Notes: a model not told the origin generated them from the sequence alone. Positions 44,758 through 54,341 are shown, counted from the first letter of the stretch. The stretch: 64,000 nt of DNA from Lacinutrix venerupis (GCF_003663945.1 NZ_RCCH01000005.1:1-64000), one strand, 5' to 3'. Translations and numbers: made by a program.

Positions 44758-45597
44758 TTAATATTCTTTTTTAAATTGAAGTGGTGATTTTAATGTTGCT
44801 TTTTTAAAGAACCTGGTAAAATAGGCTGCATCATTAAAACCTAATTTGTAGGCTATTTGCTTTACTGAATCGTTAGAGTAAATGAGTTGTCTTTTGGCTT
44901 CTAGGATAATTCTATTTTTAATAAAATCGCTAGGTGTTTGATTTCCTATTTTATTAAAATGTTTAGTTAAGGATTTTGGTGAAAGCCCTAACCTATTTGC
45001 ATATTCTGTTACAGTATGAAGTGTTTTAAAGTTTTGTTCTACTAATACACTAAAGTCCTTAAAAAGCTTAGTTTCTTCGTCTTTTTTTATTGTATGATGT
45101 TCTTTTTGTACGCGAACTGCATGGATAATAAATTGCTTTAAATAAGTTTGAAGCATATCGTATTGTGCTGCCTCGCTAGTTTTAAACTCTTCTATTAAAC
45201 CTTCTAATATTAATTGTAATTTTTGCGTATCGCTTTTACAAGGTTTTACAAAAGGCGTTTTGTAAACGTTATTAAATAGTACGCCATTACAAGCAACCTC
45301 CTTATCATGTGTTTGAATACAATAAAAGTCACGAACAAATGTAATTTTATATGCTGTATTAATTTTTTCGGTATCTATAGAAAACACTTGTCCTGGAGAG
45401 AGAAAAAACAAAATATTATCTTGAAAATCATAACTTTCAAAATCTATATTATATGTGCCTTTTCCTTTTTGTATCCAATAAATACTATATGCATCTACCT
45501 GTTCTGGTTTATTAAAAACACAAGCTTTTTCAAACTGTACAACACTAAGTGAAAATATATTTTTATAAGCGTATTTTTTAATGTCTTGCTCTGCCAT
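44758..45597 (-). CDS. AraC-family transcriptional regulator
   Basis: A 279-residue regulator with an N-terminal cupin-like sensor domain (YSIYWIQKGKGTYNIDFESY, NILFFLSPGQVFSIDTEK) and a C-terminal double helix-turn-helix. The latter shows TVTEYANRLGLSPKSLTKHF, NRIILEAKRQLIYSNDSVKQ and AYKLGFNDAAYFTRFFKK. The effector is unknown. It starts 10 bp after the BrnQ stop, suggesting co-transcription. On the same strand downstream lies the microprotein/AhpD/cupredoxin group, a plausible target. Confidence 0.93.
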   Translation of the reverse strand: MAEQDIKKYAYKNIFSLSVVQFEKACVFNKPEQVDAYSIYWIQKGKGTYNIDFESYDFQDNILFFLSPGQVFSIDTEKINTAYKITFVRDFYCIQTHDKEVACNGVLFNNVYKTPFVKPCKSDTQKLQLILEGLIEEFKTSEAAQYDMLQTYLKQFIIHAVRVQKEHHTIKKDEETKLFKDFSVLVEQNFKTLHTVTEYANRLGLSPKSLTKHFNKIGNQTPSDFIKNRIILEAKRQLIYSNDSVKQIAYKLGFNDAAYFTRFFKKATLKSPLQFKKEY

Positions 45598-45607
45598 ATT
45601 GCAAATA

Positions 45608-46909
45608 TTAATTAGATATAGCTTTAGTCGTAAAAGTTTTAAAATTTAACAAAATAAACCCAATAAAAGCTGGCAAGACCCAACCTAAACTATGTTTTGC
45701 AAATGGAATAACATCTATAACACTACTTAATTCTTTAGATGGCGTTAAAAAGCCTAAAACATCTGGAATACTAAAAACAAATGTTAGCAAAACAACAATA
45801 CGAAACACTAATTTTGATGCATATTTATCTGGAAGTGCATTGAGTAAAATAAGCACAATTGTTATTGGATAAATAAATAACAAAACGGGTAACGCTATTA
45901 CTATAATAGAATTAAAATCTAATTGACCTATTATTACTCCAAAAACACTAGCAATTATAGCTGTTACTACATAAACTGTTTGCGAATTATTAATTAAACC
46001 TTTAAAATAATCTGCAGTTCCTGTTACAATACCTACAGCAGTTGTAAAACATGCTAATGCTATTAATATACTTAAAACGGTATTACCAAAAGTTCCTAGT
46101 GCTTGTTTGGTAATACCTGTTAATAAATTTGCGCGTTGCATATCGCTACTTAAAGCGCTATTTACATCTATTTCTGAGCCATAAAAAGCACCAACAGCAA
46201 TTAATCCAGCATAAATAATAAATAGTGCTAATCCTGCTATAAGCCCAGCTTTTTTTATAAGGTTTTTTTTCTCTTTAAAAGGAGCCTTTGTCTTTAAATT
46301 TATAGAGATTATTATTACGGCTCCCACTACTACAGCTCCTATAGCATCGAAAGTTTGATAACCTTCTAAAACACCACTTACAACAGGTGCTTTAAATTGA
46401 GTTACATTTGTTACCATTTGAGTAGAGTACAAACCTATTCCTATAACCAAAAGTAACATTAACACTATAAAAGGTGTTAAGTATTTACCTATAAGGTCTA
46501 ATATTTTTGATCTATTGAGTGCAAAAATTAGCACCAAAACAAAATAGATACTACTTGTTAATAAAGGTGAAGTACCAAAATTGGGATGTATAGCTATTTC
46601 ATGAGTAGCTGCAGCTGTTCTTGGAGATGGAATGGAAACAGCAATTACATATATTAAAACACAATATACTAAACTAAAAAAAGGTGATACTTTTTTACCA
46701 AAATCGTATAAAGTGCCTTGCAACTTAGCATGCGCATAAATACCAATTATTGGAATAGCAACTGCTGTTATTATAAAACCCAAAGTAACCCAAAACCAAT
46801 TTTCACCAGCATTATATCCTAAAAGTGGAGGCAACAATAAATTTCCTGCTCCAAAAAATAAAGAAAATAAAGCAAAACTAGTAACAAGTAAATTTTTAGT
46901 GTTTATCAT
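45608..46909 (-). CDS. brnQ: Branched-chain amino acid transporter (LIVCS family)
   Basis: Sodium- or proton-coupled symporter for Leu, Ile and Val in the inner membrane; 433 residues and about 12 helices. The family signature FALFSLFFGAGNLLLPPLLG is at the N-terminus. IPIIGIYAHAKL, GYQTFDAIGAVVVGA and LACFTTAVGIVTGTADYF follow. A near-palindrome lies 13 nt before the ATG and may control translation or transcription. The AraC-type gene follows 10 bp downstream. Confidence 0.93.
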   Translation of the reverse strand: MINTKNLLVTSFALFSLFFGAGNLLLPPLLGYNAGENWFWVTLGFIITAVAIPIIGIYAHAKLQGTLYDFGKKVSPFFSLVYCVLIYVIAVSIPSPRTAAATHEIAIHPNFGTSPLLTSSIYFVLVLIFALNRSKILDLIGKYLTPFIVLMLLLVIGIGLYSTQMVTNVTQFKAPVVSGVLEGYQTFDAIGAVVVGAVIIISINLKTKAPFKEKKNLIKKAGLIAGLALFIIYAGLIAVGAFYGSEIDVNSALSSDMQRANLLTGITKQALGTFGNTVLSILIALACFTTAVGIVTGTADYFKGLINNSQTVYVVTAIIASVFGVIIGQLDFNSIIVIALPVLLFIYPITIVLILLNALPDKYASKLVFRIVVLLTFVFSIPDVLGFLTPSKELSSVIDVIPFAKHSLGWVLPAFIGFILLNFKTFTTKAISN

Positions 46910-46921
46910 TTATTTTTAAAA

Positions 46922-46949
46922 AATTAAGCATTGGCAATGCTCTTAATTA
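46922..46949 (-). promoter_or_regulatory. Palindrome in the brnQ leader (operator or attenuator hairpin)
   Basis: AATTAAG-CATTG-G-CAATG-CTCTTAATT, a near-perfect inverted repeat. Read toward brnQ it is followed by TTTTTT, 13 nt before the ATG. It could be an operator shared by the divergent genes or an intrinsic attenuator. Confidence 0.45.
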
Positions 46950-46955
46950 TATTTG
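46948..46955 (+). promoter_or_regulatory. Candidate -7 box TATATTTG of the hydrolase gene
   Basis: An exact TAnnTTTG, 17 nt before the ATG at 46973. It touches the brnQ leader palindrome, so a factor bound there could affect both genes. Confidence 0.5.
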
Positions 46956-46972
46956 TCTAATATACTTTAAAA

Positions 46973-47752
46973 ATGATTTTAGATTACAAAGGAATACCCG
47001 TTTTTTATTCGGACACAGGCAAAGGTCAAGTTGTTGTTTTGCTTCATGGTTTTTTAGAAGACAGCTCGATGTGGGACACATTAACACCTGTATTAGCACA
47101 AAAAAACAGAGTAATTACAATAGATTTATTAGGACACGGCAAAACAGCATGTTTGGGTTACATACATACAATGGAAGATATGGCAAATGCTGTTTATTTT
47201 GTTTTAAAAACATTAAAACTTCGTAAATACATTTTTATAGGTCATTCTATGGGTGGTTATGTAGCTTTAGCTTTTGCAAAAAAACACTTAGAAAGCGTTA
47301 AAGGCTTATGTTTATTAAACTCTACATATCAAGAAGATAGTATTGAAAGAAAACAACTAAGAGCTCGCGCTAACAAAATGGCACAAAACAATTATGAAAA
47401 TATGGTACGCATGAGTTTTGCCAATCTTTTTAGTGCCGAAAGTAAATTAAAATATAACGAAGTTTATAATGAAGCTTTAAAAACAGCACTTAAAACACCT
47501 ATTCAAGGTTATATGTCTGCAAATGAAGGTATGCGATTAAGAGAAGATTCTTCTACTTTTTTTACTGAAGCATCATTTAAAAAAATAGTATTATTAGGTA
47601 AAAAAGATACTATTCTTGATGTTGAAAACATTCTAAAATTTACCAAAAAACACAATATTGAAAGTTATATTTTTTCAGAAGGACATATGAGCCATATCGA
47701 AAACAAAATAGATTTTATTAAACAAATTATGCTTTTTGTCGAAAAAATATAA
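46973..47752 (+). CDS. Alpha/beta-fold hydrolase
   Basis: A 259-residue cytosolic hydrolase with the oxyanion motif LLHGFLEDSSMWD, nucleophile elbow IGHSMGGYVALAF (Ser about residue 96), an acid in LLGKKDTILDVEN and the catalytic His in SEGHMSHIENK. This places it with the esterase/lipase branch (RsbQ- or BioH-like). The natural substrate is unknown. It is a single gene divergent from brnQ. Confidence 0.9.
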   Translation: MILDYKGIPVFYSDTGKGQVVVLLHGFLEDSSMWDTLTPVLAQKNRVITIDLLGHGKTACLGYIHTMEDMANAVYFVLKTLKLRKYIFIGHSMGGYVALAFAKKHLESVKGLCLLNSTYQEDSIERKQLRARANKMAQNNYENMVRMSFANLFSAESKLKYNEVYNEALKTALKTPIQGYMSANEGMRLREDSSTFFTEASFKKIVLLGKKDTILDVENILKFTKKHNIESYIFSEGHMSHIENKIDFIKQIMLFVEKI

Positions 47753-47843
47753 CTTTTAAACGATGATATTATTTTTTTATATATATTTAACTGCCTATTA
47801 ATCAAAGTTCAAAGTCAAAATCATCTTAAAAACTTAATTAACC

Positions 47844-48086
47844 ATGTCTGTATTTTGTAATCTATTTGGCCATAAATACGAAGTTTCAAAAAAAGTAACG
47901 TATCACGTAAAAGAGTATAAATGTTGTAATTGTAATAAGCAATTAACTACTAATGGCAATGGACAATTAGTAGAGCTTACACCAAAATATCAAGAAATTA
48001 ATTCTATTCTTTCTCGAATACACAATAAAAGGCAAGCAAGATTACGTAGAGAAGAACTACATATTGCTTATAAAATGACATCTTAA
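47844..48086 (+). CDS. Small zinc-finger-like protein
   Basis: An 80-residue protein. The N-terminus MSVFCNLFGHKY plus CCNCNK gives putative zinc ligands C5, H10, C27 and C30, like the CxxxxH...CxxC pattern of DUF1660-type proteins. The rest is basic and helical (SRIHNKRQARLRREELH), possibly nucleic-acid binding. Its stop is 3 bp from the convergent thiL stop, with no terminator between them. Role unknown. Confidence 0.75.
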   Translation: MSVFCNLFGHKYEVSKKVTYHVKEYKCCNCNKQLTTNGNGQLVELTPKYQEINSILSRIHNKRQARLRREELHIAYKMTS

Positions 48087-48089
48087 ATT

Positions 48090-49136
48090 TTAGCTATTAA
48101 AATTCTTCCAACCTTGTGCTTGCAATGGTATTTTTGTATCACCTCTAGTTACTAGATTTGCTCCAACACTTTCATCTGTTATATAACCTATAACAGTTAA
48201 ATTAGGATTTGCTTTTATTTTTGGAAAATCTTTTTGAGAAATAGTCATTAATAACTCATAATCCTCACCTCCATTTAGCACAACAGTTGTACTATCTATA
48301 TTAAATTCTTCGCAAGTAGAAATAACCTGAGGATCAAGTGGTAATTTATCTTCATATAAATCGCATCCTACCTTACTAGCTTTACAAATATGTAAAATTT
48401 CTGAAGAAAGACCATCGCTTACATCAATCATAGATGTTGGTTTTACATCTAAATCTTTAAGAAGTTTTACAATATCTTTTCTAGCTTCAGGTTTTAATTG
48501 ACGCTCCATAATATAAGTATAAGCATCTAAATCTGGTTGGTTATTTGGGTTCACTTTAAATACTTCTTTTTCACGCTCCAAAACTTGAAGTCCCATATAA
48601 GCACCACCTAAATCTCCGGTTACAACAAGCAAATCGTTAGGTTTTGCACCTGTTCTATATACTGCATCTTCAGGATTTACTTCTCCAATTGCTGTAACAG
48701 AAATTAATAAACCAGAAGTTGAAGAGGTAGTATCTCCACCAACAACATCAATATTATATATTTTAGATGCTAAAGCAACACCTTCGTATAAAGCTTCTAA
48801 AGCCTCTAAAGGAAAACGATTTGAAACTGCTATAGAAACTGTTACCTGAGTTGCTTGAGCATTCATAGCGTAAACATCAGATAAATTTACAATTACAGAC
48901 TTATATCCTAAATGCTTTAAAGGAACATAGCTTAAATCGAAATGTACACCTTCTACCAACATATCTGTAGTTACTACAATTTGTTTATTACTAAACTCTA
49001 AAACTGCAGCATCATCTCCAATACTTTTTACTGTAGATGTGTGTTTAATTTCAAATTGTTTGGTTAAGTGATCTATAAGTCCAAATTCTCCTAATTCACT
49101 TAATGGTGTACGTGCTTGATTTTTATCTTCTATCAT
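48090..49136 (-). CDS. thiL: Thiamine-phosphate kinase
   Basis: Phosphorylates thiamine monophosphate to the active cofactor diphosphate; 348 residues in the PurM/AIR-synthase-like fold. Motifs: GEFGLIDHLTKQF, SIGDDAAVLEF, TTDMLVEGVHFDLSYVPLKHLG, NLSDVYAMNAQ, VGGDTTSSTSGL, VVTGDLGGAYMGL, MIDVSDGLSSE and VLNGGEDYELLMT. The Asp-rich motifs are those that bind Mg-ATP in ThiL. It is a single gene; a TATTTTTG box ends 4 nt before the ATG. No other thiamine gene is in the window. Confidence 0.95.
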   Translation of the reverse strand: MIEDKNQARTPLSELGEFGLIDHLTKQFEIKHTSTVKSIGDDAAVLEFSNKQIVVTTDMLVEGVHFDLSYVPLKHLGYKSVIVNLSDVYAMNAQATQVTVSIAVSNRFPLEALEALYEGVALASKIYNIDVVGGDTTSSTSGLLISVTAIGEVNPEDAVYRTGAKPNDLLVVTGDLGGAYMGLQVLEREKEVFKVNPNNQPDLDAYTYIMERQLKPEARKDIVKLLKDLDVKPTSMIDVSDGLSSEILHICKASKVGCDLYEDKLPLDPQVISTCEEFNIDSTTVVLNGGEDYELLMTISQKDFPKIKANPNLTVIGYITDESVGANLVTRGDTKIPLQAQGWKNFNS

Positions 49137-49140
49137 AATG

Positions 49141-49148
49141 CAAAAATA
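49141..49148 (-). promoter_or_regulatory. Candidate -7 box TATTTTTG of thiL
   Basis: An exact TAnnTTTG ending 4 nt before the ATG, so the transcript would be leaderless or nearly so. No TTG is found at -33. Confidence 0.45.
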
Positions 49149-49306
49149 AGAAGATGAATTAATAAGTAATGTAAAATTTACTTTGTTTTTTCTGCATAAA
49201 AAATAACATCCAAACTTTACAACCCTGTATTTTCATACTATAAACCAACATTTTATCTTTATTTTTCGTTAATTTCGCAAACCATCTTTAATTAAGATTA
49301 AGCCTC

Positions 49307-50836
49307 ATGTTTAAAAATTACTTTTTATTTCTACTTGTTTTTACTTCTTATTCATTGCTTTCGAATGCCCAAACTCCTTGCGAATCTGGTATGGCAGATA
49401 TTTATCCTTGTAATGATTATGATTTAATGTCTAGAATACCAATTTCCACACTTGCAACAACTTCTGGAAACCCAGAAGGTAGTGACATTTGGGGATGGAC
49501 AGATCCATTAGACGGAAAAGAATATGCCATAATTGCAACAACAAATAGTACGGCTTTTGTAGATATTACAAATCCTATTAATCCTGTATTTTTAGGACGT
49601 ATAGAAACTGCAAATGGAAACAATTCATTTTGGAGAGACGTTAAGGTGTATAACAACCATGCTTTTATTGTTGCAGATAACGTTGGAAATCACGGTATGC
49701 AAATATTTGATTTAACAATTTTAAGAAATGGTGTTGATGCAGATCTAACCTATGATGGCAACCAAGTTTTAAGATTTCAAGGAAATGGAGGCGAAGGAGA
49801 AATTACTATTGGTAGCTGCCACAACATTGTTATAAATGAATTTGAAGGTATTGCTTACTTAGTAGGTTGCGGTTCTGCAAATGGAGGAGGTCCAATTTTT
49901 GTAGATATTTCCAACCCATCAAATCCAAATGTTATTGGAGATTATACTGCTGGCGGATATTCTCACGATGCACAAGTAGTTACATACACAGGTCCAGATA
50001 CAGATTATTACGATCCTGCAAATGGCATAACTGGAAGACAAATTTACATAGGAAGTAATGGAAACTCGGATACTGTAGTAATTTTAGATGTTACAAACAA
50101 AAACAATATTATTCCAATAGGAACTTTCTCTTATCCTCAAATATCTTATGCGCATCAAGGTTGGTTTACAGACGATCAACGTTATTTTATTTTGGGAGAT
50201 GAAACCGATGAACAATCTTTTGGGAACAATACGCGTACTTTAATTTTCGATTTCCAAGATTTAGATGCTAATTTTAACAATCCTGCTTTAAATTTAATTA
50301 ATGATTATTATGGACCAACTGCTGCTATAGACCATAATGGGTATGTTAACGGAAATAAATTTTATATGGCAAACTATAGAGCTGGTTTACGTGTTTTAGA
50401 TGTACCAACATTAATATCGACTAATAATTCTAATGCCGAAATTGGTTATTTTGACACTTTCCCGTCAAGCAATAGCGCTAACTTTAATGGTGCATGGAGT
50501 GTTTATCCTTATTTTTCAAGTGGAAATATTATTATTAGCGATATAGAAAGTGGCCTATTTATAGTAAGAAAAAGTGGTACTTTAAATACAGCTAATTTTA
50601 AATTACAAGAAAATTTTCATTTATCTCCAAATCCTACAACTTCGACTTCGACTTTAAAAGGTGATAAAAATAATATTATTAAATCTATTGAAATCTATAC
50701 TATTCTTGGCCAAAAAGTATATAAAAAGAACAATATTAACAGTCAAGAATTCGTTTTACCTGTAAGCGATTATTCAGCAGGAGTTTATTTAATAAAAATT
50801 AATAATACAATTACCAAAAAACTGGTAATTGAATAA
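49307..50836 (+). CDS. Choice-of-anchor B (LVIVD-repeat) protein with T9SS type A sorting domain
   Basis: A 509-residue protein with a signal peptide ending LSNAQ. The beta-propeller-like body has LVIVD-type repeats: GMADIYPCNDYDLMSRI, DIWGWTDPLDGKEYAIIATT, TAFVDITNPINPVFLGRI, DVKVYNNHAFIVADN and GPIFVDISNPSNPNVIGDY. GGYSHDAQVV and DYAHQGWFTDD-like YAHQGWFTDDQRY carry conserved histidines. The C-terminal ~80 residues (NFHLSPNPTTS, IKSIEIYTILGQKVYKK, YSAGVYLIKI) are the sorting domain, so it is exported by T9SS. It opens a five-gene same-strand cluster and is 11 bp from its paralogue. Confidence 0.9.
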   Translation: MFKNYFLFLLVFTSYSLLSNAQTPCESGMADIYPCNDYDLMSRIPISTLATTSGNPEGSDIWGWTDPLDGKEYAIIATTNSTAFVDITNPINPVFLGRIETANGNNSFWRDVKVYNNHAFIVADNVGNHGMQIFDLTILRNGVDADLTYDGNQVLRFQGNGGEGEITIGSCHNIVINEFEGIAYLVGCGSANGGGPIFVDISNPSNPNVIGDYTAGGYSHDAQVVTYTGPDTDYYDPANGITGRQIYIGSNGNSDTVVILDVTNKNNIIPIGTFSYPQISYAHQGWFTDDQRYFILGDETDEQSFGNNTRTLIFDFQDLDANFNNPALNLINDYYGPTAAIDHNGYVNGNKFYMANYRAGLRVLDVPTLISTNNSNAEIGYFDTFPSSNSANFNGAWSVYPYFSSGNIIISDIESGLFIVRKSGTLNTANFKLQENFHLSPNPTTSTSTLKGDKNNIIKSIEIYTILGQKVYKKNNINSQEFVLPVSDYSAGVYLIKINNTITKKLVIE

Positions 50837-50847
50837 TAAATCTAAAA

Positions 50848-52206
50848 ATGAAAAACACTACATCATACATAATAGTTTGTATTATTGTATTATTTACATT
50901 AAATAACTGTTCAAACGATGATACAGGTAATTCCATTATTCAAATTAGTGATGTAGACGGCGATGGAATACCAGATGCACAAGATAATTGTTTAAACACT
51001 CCTAATCCTAACCAAGAAGATGCTAACAATAACGGTATAGGAGATGCTTGCGAATCTAGCATTACCGCTTTAACTCCTTGTGTAAATGGTATGGCAGGCA
51101 TATATCCTTGTAATGGCATAGATTTGTTATCTGCTATAAGCGCAGAGGTTTTAGGCGGAAGCGCAGGTATAAATGGCGCAGATATTTGGGGATGGACGGA
51201 CCCAACTAATAACAATGAATACGCTATAATAGCTTTAACAAATAGTACTGCCTTTGTAGATGTTACAGATCCTGTAAATCCTCTTTTTTTAGGACGTTTA
51301 AACACCAACGCTGGTACAAACGCTTGGAGAGACGTTAAAGTCTATAACAACCATGCTTTTATAGTTGCAGATAATGTCGGAAATCATGGTATGCAGGTTT
51401 TTGATCTAACTAGATTAAGAAATGTACCAAATGCTCCCGAAAGTTTTACTGCAGATACTGTTTATACAGGAGTTGGTAGCTGCCATAACATTGTTATTAA
51501 CGAAAGTGAAGCTGTTGCCTATTTAGTAGGCTGTACTTCAACAAATGGCGGAGGTCCTATTTTTGTAGACATTTCCAATCCTCTTAATCCAACTTTTTTA
51601 GGCGATTATTCAGCTGGAGGTTACTCTCACGACGCTCAAGTAGTTACATATAACGGGCCAGATTTAGATTATACTGGCAGACAAATATATGTTGGAAGCA
51701 ATGGTAACACAGACAAAGTTGTTATACTTGATGTTACAGATAAAAATAATGTAATTCCAATTAGCGACTTTACATACCCACAAATAGATTACGCACATCA
51801 AGGTTGGTTTACAGACGATCATGCCTACTTTGTTTTAGGTGACGAGTTAGATGAAGATGAATTTGGATTCAACACAAAAACTTTAATCTTTAATTTAACA
51901 GATTTAGATAATCCATCATTATCATCAACTTTTTTTGGACCAACAACTGCTATAGATCATAATGGTTATATTAAAGGAAACGAATTCTACCTTGCTAATT
52001 ATAGAGCTGGATTAAGAATATTAGATATTACTAATATTTCTGCATCATCAAACGCAATGGTAGAAACCGCATTTTTTGACACTTTTCCGGACAATGATAA
52101 TGCAAATTTTAATGGTGTTTGGAGTGTATACCCTTATTTTGAAAGCGGAAATATTATTGTTAGTGATATTGAAGGTGGATTATTTGTATTAAGAAAAAGT
52201 AATTAA
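50848..52206 (+). CDS. Choice-of-anchor B lipoprotein with thrombospondin type 3 repeat
   Basis: A 452-residue paralogue of the preceding gene. It has a lipobox (LNNC, Cys21) followed by SNDD, an acidic start typical of surface-exposed Bacteroidota lipoproteins. A Ca2+-binding thrombospondin type 3 repeat comes next (DVDGDGIPDAQDNC, NNNGIGDAC). The same LVIVD propeller follows: GMAGIYPCNGIDLLSAI, DIWGWTDPTNNNEYAIIALT, TAFVDVTDPVNPLFLGRL and YAHQGWFTDDHAYF. It lacks the C-terminal sorting domain of its paralogue, so the two copies reach the surface by different routes. The next gene starts 7 bp downstream. Confidence 0.9.
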   Translation: MKNTTSYIIVCIIVLFTLNNCSNDDTGNSIIQISDVDGDGIPDAQDNCLNTPNPNQEDANNNGIGDACESSITALTPCVNGMAGIYPCNGIDLLSAISAEVLGGSAGINGADIWGWTDPTNNNEYAIIALTNSTAFVDVTDPVNPLFLGRLNTNAGTNAWRDVKVYNNHAFIVADNVGNHGMQVFDLTRLRNVPNAPESFTADTVYTGVGSCHNIVINESEAVAYLVGCTSTNGGGPIFVDISNPLNPTFLGDYSAGGYSHDAQVVTYNGPDLDYTGRQIYVGSNGNTDKVVILDVTDKNNVIPISDFTYPQIDYAHQGWFTDDHAYFVLGDELDEDEFGFNTKTLIFNLTDLDNPSLSSTFFGPTTAIDHNGYIKGNEFYLANYRAGLRILDITNISASSNAMVETAFFDTFPDNDNANFNGVWSVYPYFESGNIIVSDIEGGLFVLRKSN

Positions 52207-52213
52207 TTTTTAA

Positions 52214-53575
52214 ATGAACTATAATAAAAACGTACTATTTTATCTATCTCTTATTGGAATTACTATCATATCAATAAGCTGTAAAAACGATGATGGAGAT
52301 ATTGCTGTAATTACAGAAAATAATACTTCTGCTACCGGTCTAGTTACTGCTGTAAAAACATTTGGAGGCTCTATTAACGACAGCGCTCAAGAAATTGTAA
52401 GTACCAGCGACGGAGGTTATGCTGTTTTAGGCTTTACACAAAGCATGGATGGCGATATTATAGATAAACAACATGAAAGTTATAATTTTTGGGTTTTAAA
52501 GTTTAATCAAGATAATGAAATAGAATGGAATAAAACCTATGGTGGAACGGGCGATGATAAAGGAGAAGACATTATTCAAACTAATGATGGCGGTTATGCC
52601 ATTTTAGGAGAAAGTTTTAGCAATAATGAAGATGTTTCTAGCAACAATGGTCAAAATGATTTTTGGTTTGCAAAGCTAGATGCTTCAGGAAATATTTTAT
52701 GGCAAAAGTCTTTTGGATACCAAGGTGCAGATTACGGAATTTCAGTTATTCAAACTAATGATTCCGGCTACTTAATTACCGGAGTATTAGATGTTACAGC
52801 CTCCAATGGAGAAGGCAATACAAAGCAAAATAATACAAATCATGCAGGAGGAGATTATTGGGCAATAAAATTAGATAATTCTGGTACTTTACAATGGAGT
52901 AAATATTATGGTGGCTTACTTTCCGATACACCACAAAATGTAGTACAAACAGAAGACAATGGCTATATTATGGTGGGAAGCTCAGATAGCGACGATACTG
53001 ATATTTCTAACAATATTGGCTCTTATGATTTTTGGGTTGTTAAAATTTCTGAAACAGGCAATATTGAATGGGAAAAATCTTTTGGAGGAGAAGAAATAGA
53101 CGATGCCTGGTCTATAGTTAAGTCTAGCGATGGAAATTACTTAATAGCAGGAGACACTAGAAGTAATAATGTAGATATTTCAAATAATATTGGTGCGGCA
53201 GATTTATGGCTAATTAAAATTTCTCCTTCAGGCGAATTACTTTGGGAAAAAACCTTAGGAGGAACAAGTTTTGATGCCGCAAGAGATATTTCTGCAACAC
53301 AAGATGGCGGATTTTTATTAGCCGGAAGCTCAAGAAGTAGCGACGGAGATGTTTCGCAAAATAAAGGACAAAACGATGTTTGGGCACTTAAAATAAACAG
53401 TGTTGGCAACATAGAGTGGGAAGCTACAATTGGAGGAACCAACATAGATTATGGTTATGGCATTACCGAATTAAACAATAAAAAAGTTGTTGTAGTTGGT
53501 GACACCTACAGTAACGATGAAGATATTACTGAAAACAAAGGATTCTCAGACTTACTAATTATTAACATTGATTAA
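52214..53575 (+). CDS. Repeat beta-propeller lipoprotein
   Basis: A 453-residue protein with lipobox ISISC (Cys23) followed by KNDDGD. The body is about seven repeats of ~55-60 residues, each with GG..D.A..I..T.DGGY...G, SND.D...N.G..DFW..K.. and G.I.W.K..GG. Examples are TYGGTGDDKGEDIIQTNDGG, NDFWFAKLDASGNILWQKSF and SFGGEEIDDAWSIVKSSDG. This is the T9SS-associated delta-60/PQQ-like propeller family, probably a seven-bladed surface propeller. The MbnP-like gene follows with a 1-nt gap. Ligand unknown. Confidence 0.87.
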   Translation: MNYNKNVLFYLSLIGITIISISCKNDDGDIAVITENNTSATGLVTAVKTFGGSINDSAQEIVSTSDGGYAVLGFTQSMDGDIIDKQHESYNFWVLKFNQDNEIEWNKTYGGTGDDKGEDIIQTNDGGYAILGESFSNNEDVSSNNGQNDFWFAKLDASGNILWQKSFGYQGADYGISVIQTNDSGYLITGVLDVTASNGEGNTKQNNTNHAGGDYWAIKLDNSGTLQWSKYYGGLLSDTPQNVVQTEDNGYIMVGSSDSDDTDISNNIGSYDFWVVKISETGNIEWEKSFGGEEIDDAWSIVKSSDGNYLIAGDTRSNNVDISNNIGAADLWLIKISPSGELLWEKTLGGTSFDAARDISATQDGGFLLAGSSRSSDGDVSQNKGQNDVWALKINSVGNIEWEATIGGTNIDYGYGITELNNKKVVVVGDTYSNDEDITENKGFSDLLIINID

Positions 53576-53576
53576 A

Positions 53577-54341
53577 ATGAAAAAAACATTCATCTTATTA
53601 TTATCTACCTTTTTAATTTTTGCTTCTTGCGCAGAGGATAACGATGATAATTTAGTTGCTAATGCAAATGTAAATTTTACGTTTTCTCATACTTGGGACA
53701 ATACAATAATAAATAATAACAATCTAACTACAGAAACAGTAGTAAATGCCAATGGTGAATCTATAAACATTACAAGACTAAGGTATCTTGTTTCAAGGTT
53801 ACAATTAACAAATACTGCTGGAGAAACGTATAGCTTTGATGGATATAAATTTACAGATTTAGAAGCACCAAACACCTATAATTTTACACCAGTAAACAAT
53901 ACTATTCCAACTGGAACTTACACCTTAAAATTTGTTTGGGGATTTAATGAAGAAGATAATATTGACGGTACTTATTTAGATTTAAATAGCGCTTCTTGGA
54001 ATTGGCCAACAATGTTAGGTGGTGGTTATCACTTTTTACAGTTTGATGGTATGTATAATGTAGACACCTCACCTAGCCCGTTTAATTTCCATAACGGAAC
54101 CGCTCGTGTAGACACAGATAACTTCGAACAAAATTTTGCAATTATTGAATTAGAAACACCTATTGTAATAACAAATAATACTACAATAAATGTAAACATG
54201 AATATTGCAGAATTTTTTAAAAACCCAAACACGTGGGATTTAAATGTTTTAGACACACCATTAATGCCTAATTATACTGCTCAAAAAATGATACAAGAAA
54301 ATGTTTTAAGTGTATTTAGCATAACAAATGTTACACAGTAA
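53577..54341 (+). CDS. MbnP-like lipoprotein
   Basis: The ATG at 53577 gives 254 residues; a start at 53568 would overlap the previous gene. The lipobox is FASC (Cys18) followed by AEDNDD. The MbnP family pattern is visible: VNFTFSHTWDN, NITRLRYLVSRLQL, GTYTLKFVWGFNEE, ASWNWPTMLGGGYHFLQFDG and FNFHNGT. In characterised relatives a tryptophan is oxidised to kynurenine by a partner di-heme enzyme and contributes to copper binding. Here H38, W40, W121, W141, W143, H152 and H172 are candidates. The di-heme gene follows 8 bp downstream, as in MbnP/MbnH pairs. Copper binding is inference. Confidence 0.85.
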   Translation: MKKTFILLLSTFLIFASCAEDNDDNLVANANVNFTFSHTWDNTIINNNNLTTETVVNANGESINITRLRYLVSRLQLTNTAGETYSFDGYKFTDLEAPNTYNFTPVNNTIPTGTYTLKFVWGFNEEDNIDGTYLDLNSASWNWPTMLGGGYHFLQFDGMYNVDTSPSPFNFHNGTARVDTDNFEQNFAIIELETPIVITNNTTINVNMNIAEFFKNPNTWDLNVLDTPLMPNYTAQKMIQENVLSVFSITNVTQ

